This document shows positions 51,748 through 60,186 of a stretch of DNA of 64,000 nt, in pieces. The notes beneath the pieces are model-generated. The model was not told the origin of the DNA. It searched no databases and saw only the letters and a list, made by a program, of their open reading frames with translations. This DNA is from Chelativorans multitrophicus (GTDB lineage Bacteria; Pseudomonadota; Alphaproteobacteria; Rhizobiales; Rhizobiaceae). The stretch covers positions 96,023-160,022 of the forward strand of contig NZ_JAAAPL010000005.1 of NCBI RefSeq assembly GCF_011317445.1, written 5' to 3'. Made by a program: the position numbers and the translations under genes. Every line of letters begins with the position of its first letter. Position 1 is the stretch's first letter.

Positions 51748-52282
51748 GGCATTGATTGCGGGGATCGCGGGGTTGGTCGGCGTTGTCAGCACGGCGCTTG
51801 CTGCTTACACCGATCCAAGCATCCTGACGATCGAAGGAGAGCAACGGACTGTGTCCGACCGCTATCCTGTCGAACGGTTGCGTTCCGAGTTCCAGAACAT
51901 CGAGATCGAAACGCGTACACCGTGGACCAAGGACGGCGAGGTGGTGAAGTTTCGAGGGCCAAGGATCGCTGACGTCTTGCGCAAGCACGGCCTGAGTTCG
52001 AGCAAATCGGTTCAGTTCATCGCGTACGACAACTTCACGTCGGAGATCCTGCTCGAGGAGATCAACACCTACAATCCAATTTTCGCGATCGACCGGGCTT
52101 GCCAAAACATGGACCGCAAGCTGGGGAGATGCTCGGCCGATCAGCAGTTCACACCGCTATCTCCCGACGAGCAGGGTCCGATATTCCTTGTGTGGCCCTA
52201 CGACCGGCTCCCGACAGCCTACGTGCCCGCTCGAAATTCGATCTGGGTTTGGTTCGTTGTTGCCGTTCGGCCGGTGCAATGA
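51737..52282 (+). CDS. periplasmic protein of the molybdopterin-oxidoreductase fold
   Basis: The 181-residue product has a signal peptide (GIAGLVGVVSTALA) and the short molybdopterin-binding type fold: VVKFRGPRIADVLRKHGLSSSKSVQFIAYDNFTSEI, then PIFLVWPYDRLP. The conserved cysteine of sulfite-oxidase-type enzymes is not present in the usual place, so it may be a sensory relative without cofactor. Its stop overlaps the kinase start (ATGA), suggesting that it is the periplasmic input partner of the kinase. Confidence 0.68.
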   Translation: MRPKALIAGIAGLVGVVSTALAAYTDPSILTIEGEQRTVSDRYPVERLRSEFQNIEIETRTPWTKDGEVVKFRGPRIADVLRKHGLSSSKSVQFIAYDNFTSEILLEEINTYNPIFAIDRACQNMDRKLGRCSADQQFTPLSPDEQGPIFLVWPYDRLPTAYVPARNSIWVWFVVAVRPVQ

Positions 52283-53529
52283 GGCCCACGGCGCCGCGGG
52301 TCAAAGCCGCCCTTCCCTACTTATGCTTAGGAGCCGCTCTCGTTCTCTGCGGCTGGACCTTCCTTCGGTCGGAAAAATACCGGGCGGAGTCGGACCTGAA
52401 TTTCAGCCAGTCATACGAGATTCAATGGCGGACCACCCAAATCAGAGAACATCTGGCGCGAATTCACGGCGGTCTTCAACTAGCAGCCGCGACCGGCCAC
52501 ACGGCCTCCGATCTCGGCCGCCAGGTGTTTCTGCTCAACGCAAACGTGGGCCAGCTTTTGAAATTGGAGTATGCCCCCAAGTTTCTGCGGGATCGGGATA
52601 TCGAACTTTTGAATGGCCTGCAGGCTATTACGACCACGCACCTTACCCCAATTGTGGAAGGCGCCACGGATTTCGACCGCGCGCTGCGGACCATGCCGGA
52701 TCTGGAACAGCGGATGTTCGAGGTTTCGGGAACAGCCGTTGCACATGCTGAGACACTGAACGCGGCCTCGCATATTGCAGCTGCCGCCTCTCGAAACCGG
52801 TTCCTCTTTGCGGTTGCGCTGGTGCTTGCCGCTGTCGGCTACACGATCATTCACCTCCGGAACGTCCTTGCCTGGCGGCAGGACCAGTACCTGAGGTCCT
52901 TCTCGTCGCTCTATGCCCATATGACGCGGTCACGCGTCGCTGCCCTGAACCTCTTCCTGAGTTACCAGGATCAATCGAGCGTCAAGCATCCCGAGATGTT
53001 GACCGCTGCAAGGGATGCCGCGCAGCAACTGGAGGCAATAACAAACGGCCTTGGCAACATCGCCTATGCGCACAAAGATACCCGGCGTGAGCGGCTCTCA
53101 GCTATCCTTGAGGCGATCCGGACCAATAAAGTGAAGCCTGAACTGCGGGTCGATCCGGATGCAGCTGAGGCCATGGTGCCCGCGACACAGATACGCCTGA
53201 TCCTCGAAGAGCTCCTGCACAATGCGAACGCAGCCCTCGGCGGCAATCCCGACGGAAAGATCTCAATCGCCGCACAGGTCAGAGGCGGCTCATTCCGCAG
53301 ACGACGGGAATTGCTGATAGAGGTTCTTGACAACGGCGAGGGCATGTCGCCTGAGGTTCTCGCACTGGCGAGGACGCCATTTTTCTCGACCAGAGCGGGA
53401 TCGCACACAGGATTGGGCCTGACCGGCTGCTCGCAGATGGTGGCCGCTCTAAGAGGAAAATTTAGCATTGTCTCGCGGCAAGGAAACGGGACTGCGATCC
53501 GAATATCACTCCCTATCGAGTCGGCTTAA
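52279..53529 (+). CDS. membrane histidine kinase
   Basis: The 416-residue product has two membrane spans (about 10-28 and 175-193) enclosing a helical periplasmic domain of about 145 residues. A phosphoacceptor candidate is His214 in SLYAHMTRSRVAAL; there is no standard HExxTP box. The ATPase part has ELLHNANAAL (N box, 311-320), VLDNGEGM (G1, about 349-356) and HTGLGLTG (G2). It would act with the response regulator from the same operon. The unusual H box makes the phosphorelay assignment less certain. Confidence 0.8.
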   Translation: MRPTAPRVKAALPYLCLGAALVLCGWTFLRSEKYRAESDLNFSQSYEIQWRTTQIREHLARIHGGLQLAAATGHTASDLGRQVFLLNANVGQLLKLEYAPKFLRDRDIELLNGLQAITTTHLTPIVEGATDFDRALRTMPDLEQRMFEVSGTAVAHAETLNAASHIAAAASRNRFLFAVALVLAAVGYTIIHLRNVLAWRQDQYLRSFSSLYAHMTRSRVAALNLFLSYQDQSSVKHPEMLTAARDAAQQLEAITNGLGNIAYAHKDTRRERLSAILEAIRTNKVKPELRVDPDAAEAMVPATQIRLILEELLHNANAALGGNPDGKISIAAQVRGGSFRRRRELLIEVLDNGEGMSPEVLALARTPFFSTRAGSHTGLGLTGCSQMVAALRGKFSIVSRQGNGTAIRISLPIESA

Positions 53530-53601
53530 CGTTGGCCCTACTATCCCATCATGGGTGACTTTGCGTTCGAGTTTCACGTGAGTCGAACTGCGAAAGCCAA
53601 A

Positions 53602-53617
53602 GTTGACTGCGGTCAAC
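53602..53617. promoter_or_regulatory. parS: parS site upstream of repA
   Basis: GTTGACTGCGGTCAAC fits the RepB target consensus GTTNNCNGCNGNNAAC of repABC replicons. It lies 128 bp before repA. A direct repeat GTTAACC at 53638-53655 follows and may belong to the repA operator. Confidence 0.85.
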
Positions 53618-53744
53618 TTTCTCGAGAGCGGCGGCTCCGTTAACCTCTCGTTAACCTTAAACTTCTTGCCGGATCGAAAGAATCAGGGCTACATGCGGTT
53701 CGCAGGCTCAAGTGGCCTTCAAAGCGCATGTGCGGGATATTTCG

Positions 53745-54947
53745 ATGAATGTGAAGCCGACGCTCCGCGAGGAGATTGCAGAGGTCGATGTGCTGTTGAC
53801 CGAGCAGGCTCGCGAGTTGTCTGCCATGCTTCACGAGCATCGGCTGGAGATGTTCCCTCCTAATGCCCAGAAAACTCTCAGGCCACTCCAGTTATCGGAG
53901 GCCGCTCAGTATCTCGGCGTAACAAGCGGATACCTGAAGAATCTGTCGCTCGAAGGCAAAGGTCCGCAGCCGATGGTAACACCGTCAGGCCGTCGCTCCT
54001 ACACCGCCGAGCAATTACTCGAGATGAGACATTTCCTCGACAAAAATAGCCGAACAGCGGCGAAATATGTCCCCCACCGACGTGGGATCGAACACTTGCA
54101 GATTATTGCGGTGGTAAATTTCAAAGGCGGCTCCGCCAAGACGACGACGGCCGCTCACCTCTCTCAGCACCTGGCGCTCACGGGACATCGGGTCCTCGCA
54201 GTCGACCTCGACCCGCAAGCCTCACTGTCTGCCCTGCACGGTTTCCAACCCGAAATCGATCACAACGAATCCCTCTATGAATCCCTCCGCTACGATGACG
54301 AACGGAAGCCACTATCAGCGCTTGTTCAGAAGACGAATTTCCCGGGTCTCGACATCGTTCCGGCGAACCTCGAGCTGCAGGAATTCGAATACGACACCCC
54401 CCTCGCCCTTTCGCAGAAAGACGGCTCCATGGGACGTATCTTCTTTGGCCGCCTCGATGACGCATTGGCTGACGTGGCGAAGGACTACGATGTTGTCATC
54501 ATTGATTGCCCTCCCCAGCTCGGGTACCTGACACTAACGGCGCTTTCTTCGTCGACTGGCATCCTGATTACCGTGCATCCGCAAATGCTTGATGTGATGT
54601 CGATGTGTCAGTTCCTTTTGATGATGGGCGAGGTCATGGGCACACTGAAGCGGGCGGGTGCAAATATGCGGCTTGATTGGCTGCGGTACCTGGTGACCCG
54701 CTACGAGCCGACCGATGGCCCGCAGAGCCAGATGGTCGCCTTCATGCGTTCGCTTTTCAAACAGCACGTGCTCGTCAACGAGATGCTCAAGAGCACGGCC
54801 ATTTCTGATGCCGGGATCACAAAGCAATCACTCTACGAGGTCGAACGCGTCCAGTTCACTCGTTCAACGTATGACCGTGCAATGGAATCCCTGCATCGGG
54901 TGAATGCCGAGATCACAAGTCTGATCCACAGGGCATGGGGACGGTGA
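53745..54947 (+). CDS. repA: RepA partition ATPase
   Basis: The 400-residue product from ATG 53745 has an N-terminal HTH-containing region (LSEAAQYLGVTSGYLKNLSLEGKGP, about 51-74), Walker A KGGSAKTT at 127-134, DLDPQAS and DCPPQLGYLT. It is the ParA-type partner of RepB and represses the operon. The frame is open 11 codons upstream, but the start matches RepA proteins. Its stop overlaps the repB start (TGATG). Confidence 0.93.
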   Translation: MNVKPTLREEIAEVDVLLTEQARELSAMLHEHRLEMFPPNAQKTLRPLQLSEAAQYLGVTSGYLKNLSLEGKGPQPMVTPSGRRSYTAEQLLEMRHFLDKNSRTAAKYVPHRRGIEHLQIIAVVNFKGGSAKTTTAAHLSQHLALTGHRVLAVDLDPQASLSALHGFQPEIDHNESLYESLRYDDERKPLSALVQKTNFPGLDIVPANLELQEFEYDTPLALSQKDGSMGRIFFGRLDDALADVAKDYDVVIIDCPPQLGYLTLTALSSSTGILITVHPQMLDVMSMCQFLLMMGEVMGTLKRAGANMRLDWLRYLVTRYEPTDGPQSQMVAFMRSLFKQHVLVNEMLKSTAISDAGITKQSLYEVERVQFTRSTYDRAMESLHRVNAEITSLIHRAWGR

Positions 54948-55990
54948 TGTCCAGAAAGAATCTGCTGAGTTCGCTAACGGATCGAAAGTTGACTGCAGTC
55001 AACTCGGCTCCCGCGACGGGGAATCCGGTAACTTCGATGTCGCCAGCGCTCGAACGGAACAGGAGCCGGGGAGCTTTCGGGGCCATTACGAGGTCAATTG
55101 ACGAGTTGGCCGAGAAGGCGCAGGCAGCCAAAGAATTCGAAGCCCGGCTTCTCGAGGGCGAGACCGTTGTCGATCTCAATCCCGATACAATCGATGCTTC
55201 GTTCGTCGCCGACCGCATGGACGAGGATAAGGAAGCGTTCGAAGAACTCGTAGAAGCCATTCGCCAACGAGGGCAGGATAGTCCGATCCTGGTGCGACCG
55301 CATCCCGGAGTGGACGGCCGCTACATGACTGTTTTCGGCCATCGGCGCGCACGGGCTGCCAAAGTCCTCGGAAGACCAGTGAGGGCAGTCGTCAAGGATC
55401 TTGGCGACAAAGACCATGTGATCGCCCAAGGGCAGGAGAACAGCGCGAGGGCGGATCTCTCTTTCATTGAGAAGGCCGTCTTTGCCAGCAATCTGGAGCG
55501 CAACAACTACGATCGCGACGTCATCATGGCAGCGCTGTCCGTCGACAAGACCGTTGTCTCGAAGATGATATCTGTCACCAAGGACATTCCGGACGAGATC
55601 ATCAAAGCTGTCGGACCTGCCAAGAACAGCGGCCGAGACCGTTGGTACGACCTCGCCAAGAAGATCAGGGGAGGGGGCATGTCTGTCAGGGAGCTCATTG
55701 GCTCTCCCGATTTCAAGGCGGCCACCAGCGACGATAGGCTGGAGATGCTGGCTAGACATCTGTCAGCTAAGGCCGCAGGCAAAGAGACAACGCTTGCGCA
55801 AAGAGCGCCAACCAAATCTTGGGTTCCTGCCGACAAGTCAATCAGCGTTACTCTGAAAAAGAAGGCGAAAAAGGCCATTGTCACCTTGGAATCCGGTGAA
55901 GCGCCGCTTTTCGCCGAGTTCATCACCGGGCGGCTGGACGACCTCTACGAGGCCTTTCGGAAGTCCAACATGGAAGCAGCAGGAGAGTAG
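54947..55990 (+). CDS. repB: RepB partition protein
   Basis: The 347-residue product from ATG 54947 has the ParB-like nuclease/HTH core: LVEAIRQRGQDSPILVRPHPG, YMTVFGHRRARAAKVLGRPVRAVV, GQENSARADLSFIEKA. It binds the parS sites, one of which lies inside its own first codons (54988-55003). The C-terminal helix is for dimerisation. Confidence 0.93.
   Translation: MSRKNLLSSLTDRKLTAVNSAPATGNPVTSMSPALERNRSRGAFGAITRSIDELAEKAQAAKEFEARLLEGETVVDLNPDTIDASFVADRMDEDKEAFEELVEAIRQRGQDSPILVRPHPGVDGRYMTVFGHRRARAAKVLGRPVRAVVKDLGDKDHVIAQGQENSARADLSFIEKAVFASNLERNNYDRDVIMAALSVDKTVVSKMISVTKDIPDEIIKAVGPAKNSGRDRWYDLAKKIRGGGMSVRELIGSPDFKAATSDDRLEMLARHLSAKAAGKETTLAQRAPTKSWVPADKSISVTLKKKAKKAIVTLESGEAPLFAEFITGRLDDLYEAFRKSNMEAAGE
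54988..55003. promoter_or_regulatory. parS: parS site inside the repB 5' end
   Basis: GTTGACTGCAGTCAAC is a perfect 16-bp palindrome and fits the same consensus as the site at 53602, differing only at one central base. It is translated as part of RepB. Confidence 0.85.
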
Positions 55991-55999
55991 AGACCGCAA

Positions 56000-56053
56000 A
56001 AGAAAAAGGCCCCCGAACGTCGCCGTCGCGGAAGCCCTTCTCGTAGCTTGAAC
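56000..56053 (-). ncRNA. repABC antisense RNA (incA type)
   Basis: On the minus strand a promoter TTGACA (56088-56083), 17-bp spacer, GATTCT (56065-56060) starts an RNA at about 56053. It ends in a hairpin between GGCTTCCG and CGGGGGCC (56036-56008, G-U pairs included) followed by TTTTTCTTTT. Such small RNAs between repB and repC pair with the repC leader and limit RepC synthesis. The position and all three signals are seen directly. Confidence 0.85.
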
Positions 56054-56059
56054 ACCTAG

Positions 56060-56088
56060 AGAATCGCAAATCCGCGAATCACTGTCAA
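56060..56088 (-). promoter_or_regulatory. promoter of the antisense RNA
   Basis: TTGACA and GATTCT are exactly 17 bases apart on the minus strand in the repB-repC gap. The strong -35 box suits a constitutive counter-transcript. Confidence 0.75.
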
Positions 56089-56147
56089 GAGTCAACGGCG
56101 CCTGTTTGGCGAGCAGATTTCTTTTGCCTAGCGATAGGTGAAGGAAA

Positions 56148-57497
56148 ATGGGGACGCATACAGCAACGACGCCGTTTGGGCGGCGGCCGATGACGCTTGG
56201 ACTGATTTCAAGCCAGCTCACGGCCAAGACGGTGAAACACAACGCCACGGTCTCGAAGTGGCAGGTCTTTCGGCACATCCGAGAAGCCAAGGACGCGCTC
56301 GGGGCGACGGATCGCGCATTGGCGATCCTGAATGCCTTGCTGACTTTTCATCGGGATGACGATCTGACCGGCGAGGGGAACCTGGTCGTGTTTCCCTCGA
56401 ACGAGCAGCTCATCCACCGCGCGAACGGCATGTCGCCGGCGACGCTCAGACGGCATCTTGCCGTGCTTGTCACCTGCGGCCTGGTGATCCGCCGCGACAG
56501 CCCGAATGGCAAACGGTTCGCTCGTAAGGGGCAGGGCGGCGCGATCGAGCAGGCCTACGGTTTCGATCTGTCGCCGATCCTCGCGCGTGCTGAGGAGTTC
56601 AGGGAGCTTGCCGATGCGGTCGCAGCCGAGCGCAAGGCCTTCAGGCTGGTAAAGGAACGCCTGACCATCTGCCGGCGAGATGTGGTCAAGATGATCGAGG
56701 CGGGCATCAACGAAGATGTCCCGGGTAACTGGCGCGGGTTTCAGTGGCGCTACGAGACCATTGTCGGTCGGCTGCCACGCACGGCTCCACGCCAGGTGCT
56801 CGAAGCGATCGCCGACGAGTTGGAAGACCTATGGGCCGATGTGCATCAGACGTTGGAATTATTTGTAGAATCACAAGATTCGAACGCCAATGAGTCCCAT
56901 TCTGAGCGTCACATACAAAATTCAAACCCAGATTTAAATTCTACCGATGAATCTGAATACGGCTTAGGAAAAATAGATGAAGCGAGCGGCAGCGCCGCGA
57001 AAACCGACAACGTGCACAGCTTGCCCAAACGGGATTTGCCCTTGGGAATGGTGCTGGATGCCTGCCCGGAAATTTTGAGTTTTGCCCGCGGCGGACCAAT
57101 CCGGATGTGGCGGGATCTTGTGGCCGCCGCCGACGTGGCCCGGCCGACCATGGGGATTAGCCCGAGCGCCTGGCAGGACGCCGTCGAGGTCATGGGGGCG
57201 GAAAAGGCGGCGATTACCGTCGCCGCGATCCTTGAGCGGTCCGACCAGATCAGCAGCCGCGGCGGCTATCTGCGCAACCTGACGGAACGGGCCCGCGAGC
57301 AGAAATTTTCTGTCTGGCCGATGATCATGGCGCTGCTCCGAGTAAAGCTCGACGCCCGGGCCAAAGCCATGGCCGGCGAAGGTTCGGCCGGGAATGACGT
57401 GGGCGAGGGCAGTCTTGCTCCCACGCAGAAGGAGCCGACACCGAGGTCCTCCAACGCCCTGCTCGACAATCTCAAAAAGCGGGGCTGGGACCGGTGA
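56148..57497 (+). CDS. repC: RepC replication initiator
   Basis: The 449-residue product has the RepC N-terminal winged-helix region (TVSKWQVFRHIREAKDALGATDRALAILNALLTFH, FPSNEQLIHRANGMSPATLRRHLAVLVTCGLVIRRDSPNGKRF) and C-terminal domain (GGPIRMWRDLVAAADVARPTMGISPSAWQDA). RepC starts replication within its own gene. A leader of 157 bp holds the antisense RNA. The codon choice drops to AT-rich in the middle, at the presumed origin. Confidence 0.93.
   Translation: MGTHTATTPFGRRPMTLGLISSQLTAKTVKHNATVSKWQVFRHIREAKDALGATDRALAILNALLTFHRDDDLTGEGNLVVFPSNEQLIHRANGMSPATLRRHLAVLVTCGLVIRRDSPNGKRFARKGQGGAIEQAYGFDLSPILARAEEFRELADAVAAERKAFRLVKERLTICRRDVVKMIEAGINEDVPGNWRGFQWRYETIVGRLPRTAPRQVLEAIADELEDLWADVHQTLELFVESQDSNANESHSERHIQNSNPDLNSTDESEYGLGKIDEASGSAAKTDNVHSLPKRDLPLGMVLDACPEILSFARGGPIRMWRDLVAAADVARPTMGISPSAWQDAVEVMGAEKAAITVAAILERSDQISSRGGYLRNLTERAREQKFSVWPMIMALLRVKLDARAKAMAGEGSAGNDVGEGSLAPTQKEPTPRSSNALLDNLKKRGWDR
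56853..56975. other. oriV: AT-rich segment in repC, presumed oriV
   Basis: This stretch (encoding LELFVESQDSNANESHSER and the following asparagine-rich linker) is much more AT-rich than the flanking 60-65 percent GC coding sequence. RepABC origins are known to lie in the AT-rich centre of repC. Confidence 0.7.
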
Positions 57498-57509
57498 CCG
57501 CGCTGTCGG

Positions 57510-58680
57510 CTAGACGATCAGCCGCGCCGCGCGTCCCAGCTGGCGTTCGGCGTCGTTGTAGTAGCGGGAAGCCTGCTGCACGGAGCGGTGCTGGGACTGC
57601 TGCATGGCTTCGGGAAGGGGAATGCCACGGCGAGCCGTTTCGGTCAAAAAACCGGAGCGCAGGCCGTGGGCAGAAAATACCTTTGGATCGAGGCCGGCCT
57701 GAGCGATGCGGCGCTTCAGGATCAGGTTAACGGCTTGCGGAGTGAGCGCCCTTCGCTTGAGATGGCCCCAGCGGTCAATGCCGCGGAACAGAGCGCCTTC
57801 GCTGATCTTGGCACGCTCCAGCCATTCCTCGAGCGCCAGCACCGGCCGGCCGACCAGCAGCACAAACGCGTCATCGTCGGCCTCAGTGGTTTTTGACCGG
57901 CCGAGAAGGATTTTCGAACATGGCAGGGTGCCGCCGTCGAGACTTTTCGGATCGGTCGGGACCGGATCTTACTCAAGAACGTTTTCGACGCGAAGCGACG
58001 TAACCTCGCTGCGACGGCGACCACCCGAGGCGAAAGCGACAAGCAGCAGCGCGCGATCGCGGACGTCGACCAGCCGATCGCCGGCGCAGGCCTTCAGCAC
58101 GGCGGCAAGAATATCGGCTGTCACCGACTTCGGGCTCTTTCTGCCGCGCGGCCGCGGACTGGCCCGGACGGCCAGTTTTAGCGCCGACCGCAACCCGGGC
58201 GCATTGAACTTTTCCCTTGAGGCCGCGCCATTGCGTCAGCGTCGACCAGCTCGCCAGCCGCCGGCGCACCGTGTTCGGCGCGTGCGGACCGTCAGCGCGG
58301 AGCAGGCCCTGGGCTTTCAAGCTGGTTGCCACCTCGGCCGGCATGCCATGCGTGGACAAAAGATCGCGCTTGGCCGGGTCCCACAAATGATGCGCCACGA
58401 ATTTTATCAGGAGCGCTTCTGGCGCCGGCCACGGTAGGCGTGATCCGGTTGCCGCCTGACACCACGCTTCCAGATAGCCGACGTCGGAGGCGAGCGCGCG
58501 CAACGAGTTCTCGCCAATGCCCTCGCGGGCTAGGTGGCGCAACGTCTCGACGTCGTCGTCGGAGAGGATTTCGGCCAAAAACTCGCGGCGATCGAAGGGC
58601 AGCACGGAATCCAGCGCGTCGAGCGCTTCGGCGCGGCGCAGTTTTTGGTCGGATGCGGGCTTCGGCAGGCGAAGGTCCAT
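57510..58680 (-). pseudogene. tyrosine integrase, broken by a frameshift and a stop codon
   Basis: The minus-strand reading starts at ATG 58680 (MDLRLPKPASDQK). At 58210-58213 an extra A (a run of four on the coding strand) shifts the frame; the homologous frame continues as KFNAPGLRSALKLAV. At 57969-57971 an in-frame TAA interrupts LRVENVLE-DPVPTDP. Reading through, all catalytic residues are there: ASGGRRRSEV (box I), SAHGLRSGF, QQSQHRS and RYYND. So it was a full integrase of about 390 residues. It lies 12 bp after repC, convergent. Confidence 0.8.
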
Positions 58681-58689
58681 GGCGGCGGC

Positions 58690-59790
58690 TCAGAACAGAT
58701 ATGGCCTGTCGGCCCAGGCCAGCAGCACGGCGGCGTCGCGGTCCGGGAGCCGCACCCGGCCAGCGCGCAGGCCGTCCGCGATCGCATGGCCAACATCCGG
58801 ATCGACCCAGTGGCCGTGGGTCATGAGGAAAAACCAGGCGAAGGGCAGACCGATTTCTTCGTCGATCGCCTCGATCCGCTCCATGAGCCGATGCACGGAC
58901 ACGCCCTCGGCGGGCAGCAGCCGCTCGGCCGGATTCTTCAGCGGCCGCGGGATAAATCCGATCTCGCGTTTTTTGCCGCGCCCCTCGAGGTCGTGGATGT
59001 CAAAGACCCAGTGGACAAAAATGCGGTCGGCCGCCGCGCTCGAGCGCTCCCAGTCGGCAAAAAAGCGGATCTCGCGCGGCACGAAATCGAACCAGTCGGG
59101 ATTGGCGTCCAGGAACAGAATGTCCCGCATGCCCTCGGAGCCGACCTCGTGAATGACACGGTTCTCGAGGTCCGGTCGACGCGCCTCCCGCTGCTCGCGT
59201 TCGATGCGTGCCCGCCGCGCCAGAAAACTGCGCATGTGGACGATGCCGCCGCCCGTGCGGCCGCGCAGCCGGTAGACGGGTCCCGAGAGCACCTCGGCAG
59301 CACTGTCGAGCTCGCGCCGTACCCAGGATGGATCAAAAAGGTCGTCGGCGCTGCAGGGGCGGTAGTCGGGATCGACCACTGGGCCCGCCAGATATTCGAG
59401 ATCGCGGCCGAGGGAGAGCTGGACGAAGTCGGCGACGCCGGGACCAGTGGAGGCGAAGGCGAAGACGGAGGTTCCACGCCATTCGGCGAATTTTTGCGCG
59501 CCCGATCGGTGTTTTGTCCAGAAGGCGGTGAGGTCGCCGCCGGCTTGGGTCAGTTCATGTTCGACCCAGGCGCGGTGGTCGCCAAGCCGCATGCCGTCGG
59601 CCGCAAAAACGGTGCGACCGTCGCCGCGCCAATAGAAGTCGTCGACTGTGGCGGTCGTGAATTCGAAGCCGGGAAAAGTGCGGGAAAGGGCAGGGGCGAG
59701 CTCGGCGTCGGCCGCCGCCGGATCGATGGCGGCGAGCACGGCCTCGACGGTTGCGGCGTCGGGCAGCCGGACAGGTTTTTCCTCGGCCAT
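58690..59790 (-). CDS. conserved hypothetical protein (366 aa) between two integrases
   Basis: The 366-residue product from ATG 59790 is soluble, with no known motif. Recognisable stretches are TVDDFYWRGDGRTVFAADG, SLGRDLEYLAGPVVDPDYRP and LPFAWFFLMTHGHWVDPD. It ends nine bases before the integrase pseudogene, so the two were probably one operon. The opposite strand is also open for 451 codons, but its product is an alanine/glycine shadow. Proteins of this kind sit beside integrases on rhizobial plasmids, as far as I recall; the role is unknown. Confidence 0.65.
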   Translation of the reverse strand: MAEEKPVRLPDAATVEAVLAAIDPAAADAELAPALSRTFPGFEFTTATVDDFYWRGDGRTVFAADGMRLGDHRAWVEHELTQAGGDLTAFWTKHRSGAQKFAEWRGTSVFAFASTGPGVADFVQLSLGRDLEYLAGPVVDPDYRPCSADDLFDPSWVRRELDSAAEVLSGPVYRLRGRTGGGIVHMRSFLARRARIEREQREARRPDLENRVIHEVGSEGMRDILFLDANPDWFDFVPREIRFFADWERSSAAADRIFVHWVFDIHDLEGRGKKREIGFIPRPLKNPAERLLPAEGVSVHRLMERIEAIDEEIGLPFAWFFLMTHGHWVDPDVGHAIADGLRAGRVRLPDRDAAVLLAWADRPYLF

Positions 59791-60186
59791 GCCGGCCCCT
59801 TCCTCGTGCGGCGGAAAAGCCGCGTCTCCGCTTTAATCCCGGCCGCACGGGACGTCGCCGGCGACCATCTGAAGCGCGATTCTGGCTGATTTGCGCTGCG
59901 AAATCCATCACTATCGATAAGAGGTACTTATCGATAGTGAGAAGCGCGCCGGAGAAAATCCCCTGCAAGTCAACTTAAATACCGGTTAGCTTGACCAACG
60001 CGAATCAGCTACCCTGAAATCAATGGCTTACGCGCTGGCAAATCTTCCTCTGGAGACCCTGATCGGGCCCGTCGCCCGCGCCACTGTCGGTTTTACTTCC
60101 CGATTTCAATTGAAGCGCTAAGCTGAAAACCCCACCCTCCCGAGCCGCTATTCGACGGCCGAAAGCGGGGAGGGGAGGGGGGCATT
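59791..60186. other. 396-bp intergenic stretch holding a recombination-site-like palindrome
   Basis: No gene is seen. It holds the 33-bp palindrome at 59908-59940 and otherwise unremarkable sequence, with a purine-rich run before the end of the next integrase. It lies between two integrase-associated genes on the minus strand and includes the promoter for the 366-residue protein. Confidence 0.6.
59908..59940. repeat. 33-bp palindrome, possible integrase target site
   Basis: Perfect 14-bp arms (TCACTATCGATAAG at 59908-59921 and its complement at 59927-59940) around a 5-bp spacer AGGTA. The size and layout resemble core sites of tyrosine recombinases (two binding arms around a short spacer). 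It lies between the intact and the broken integrase genes. An operator for the 366-residue gene is the alternative. Confidence 0.75.
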
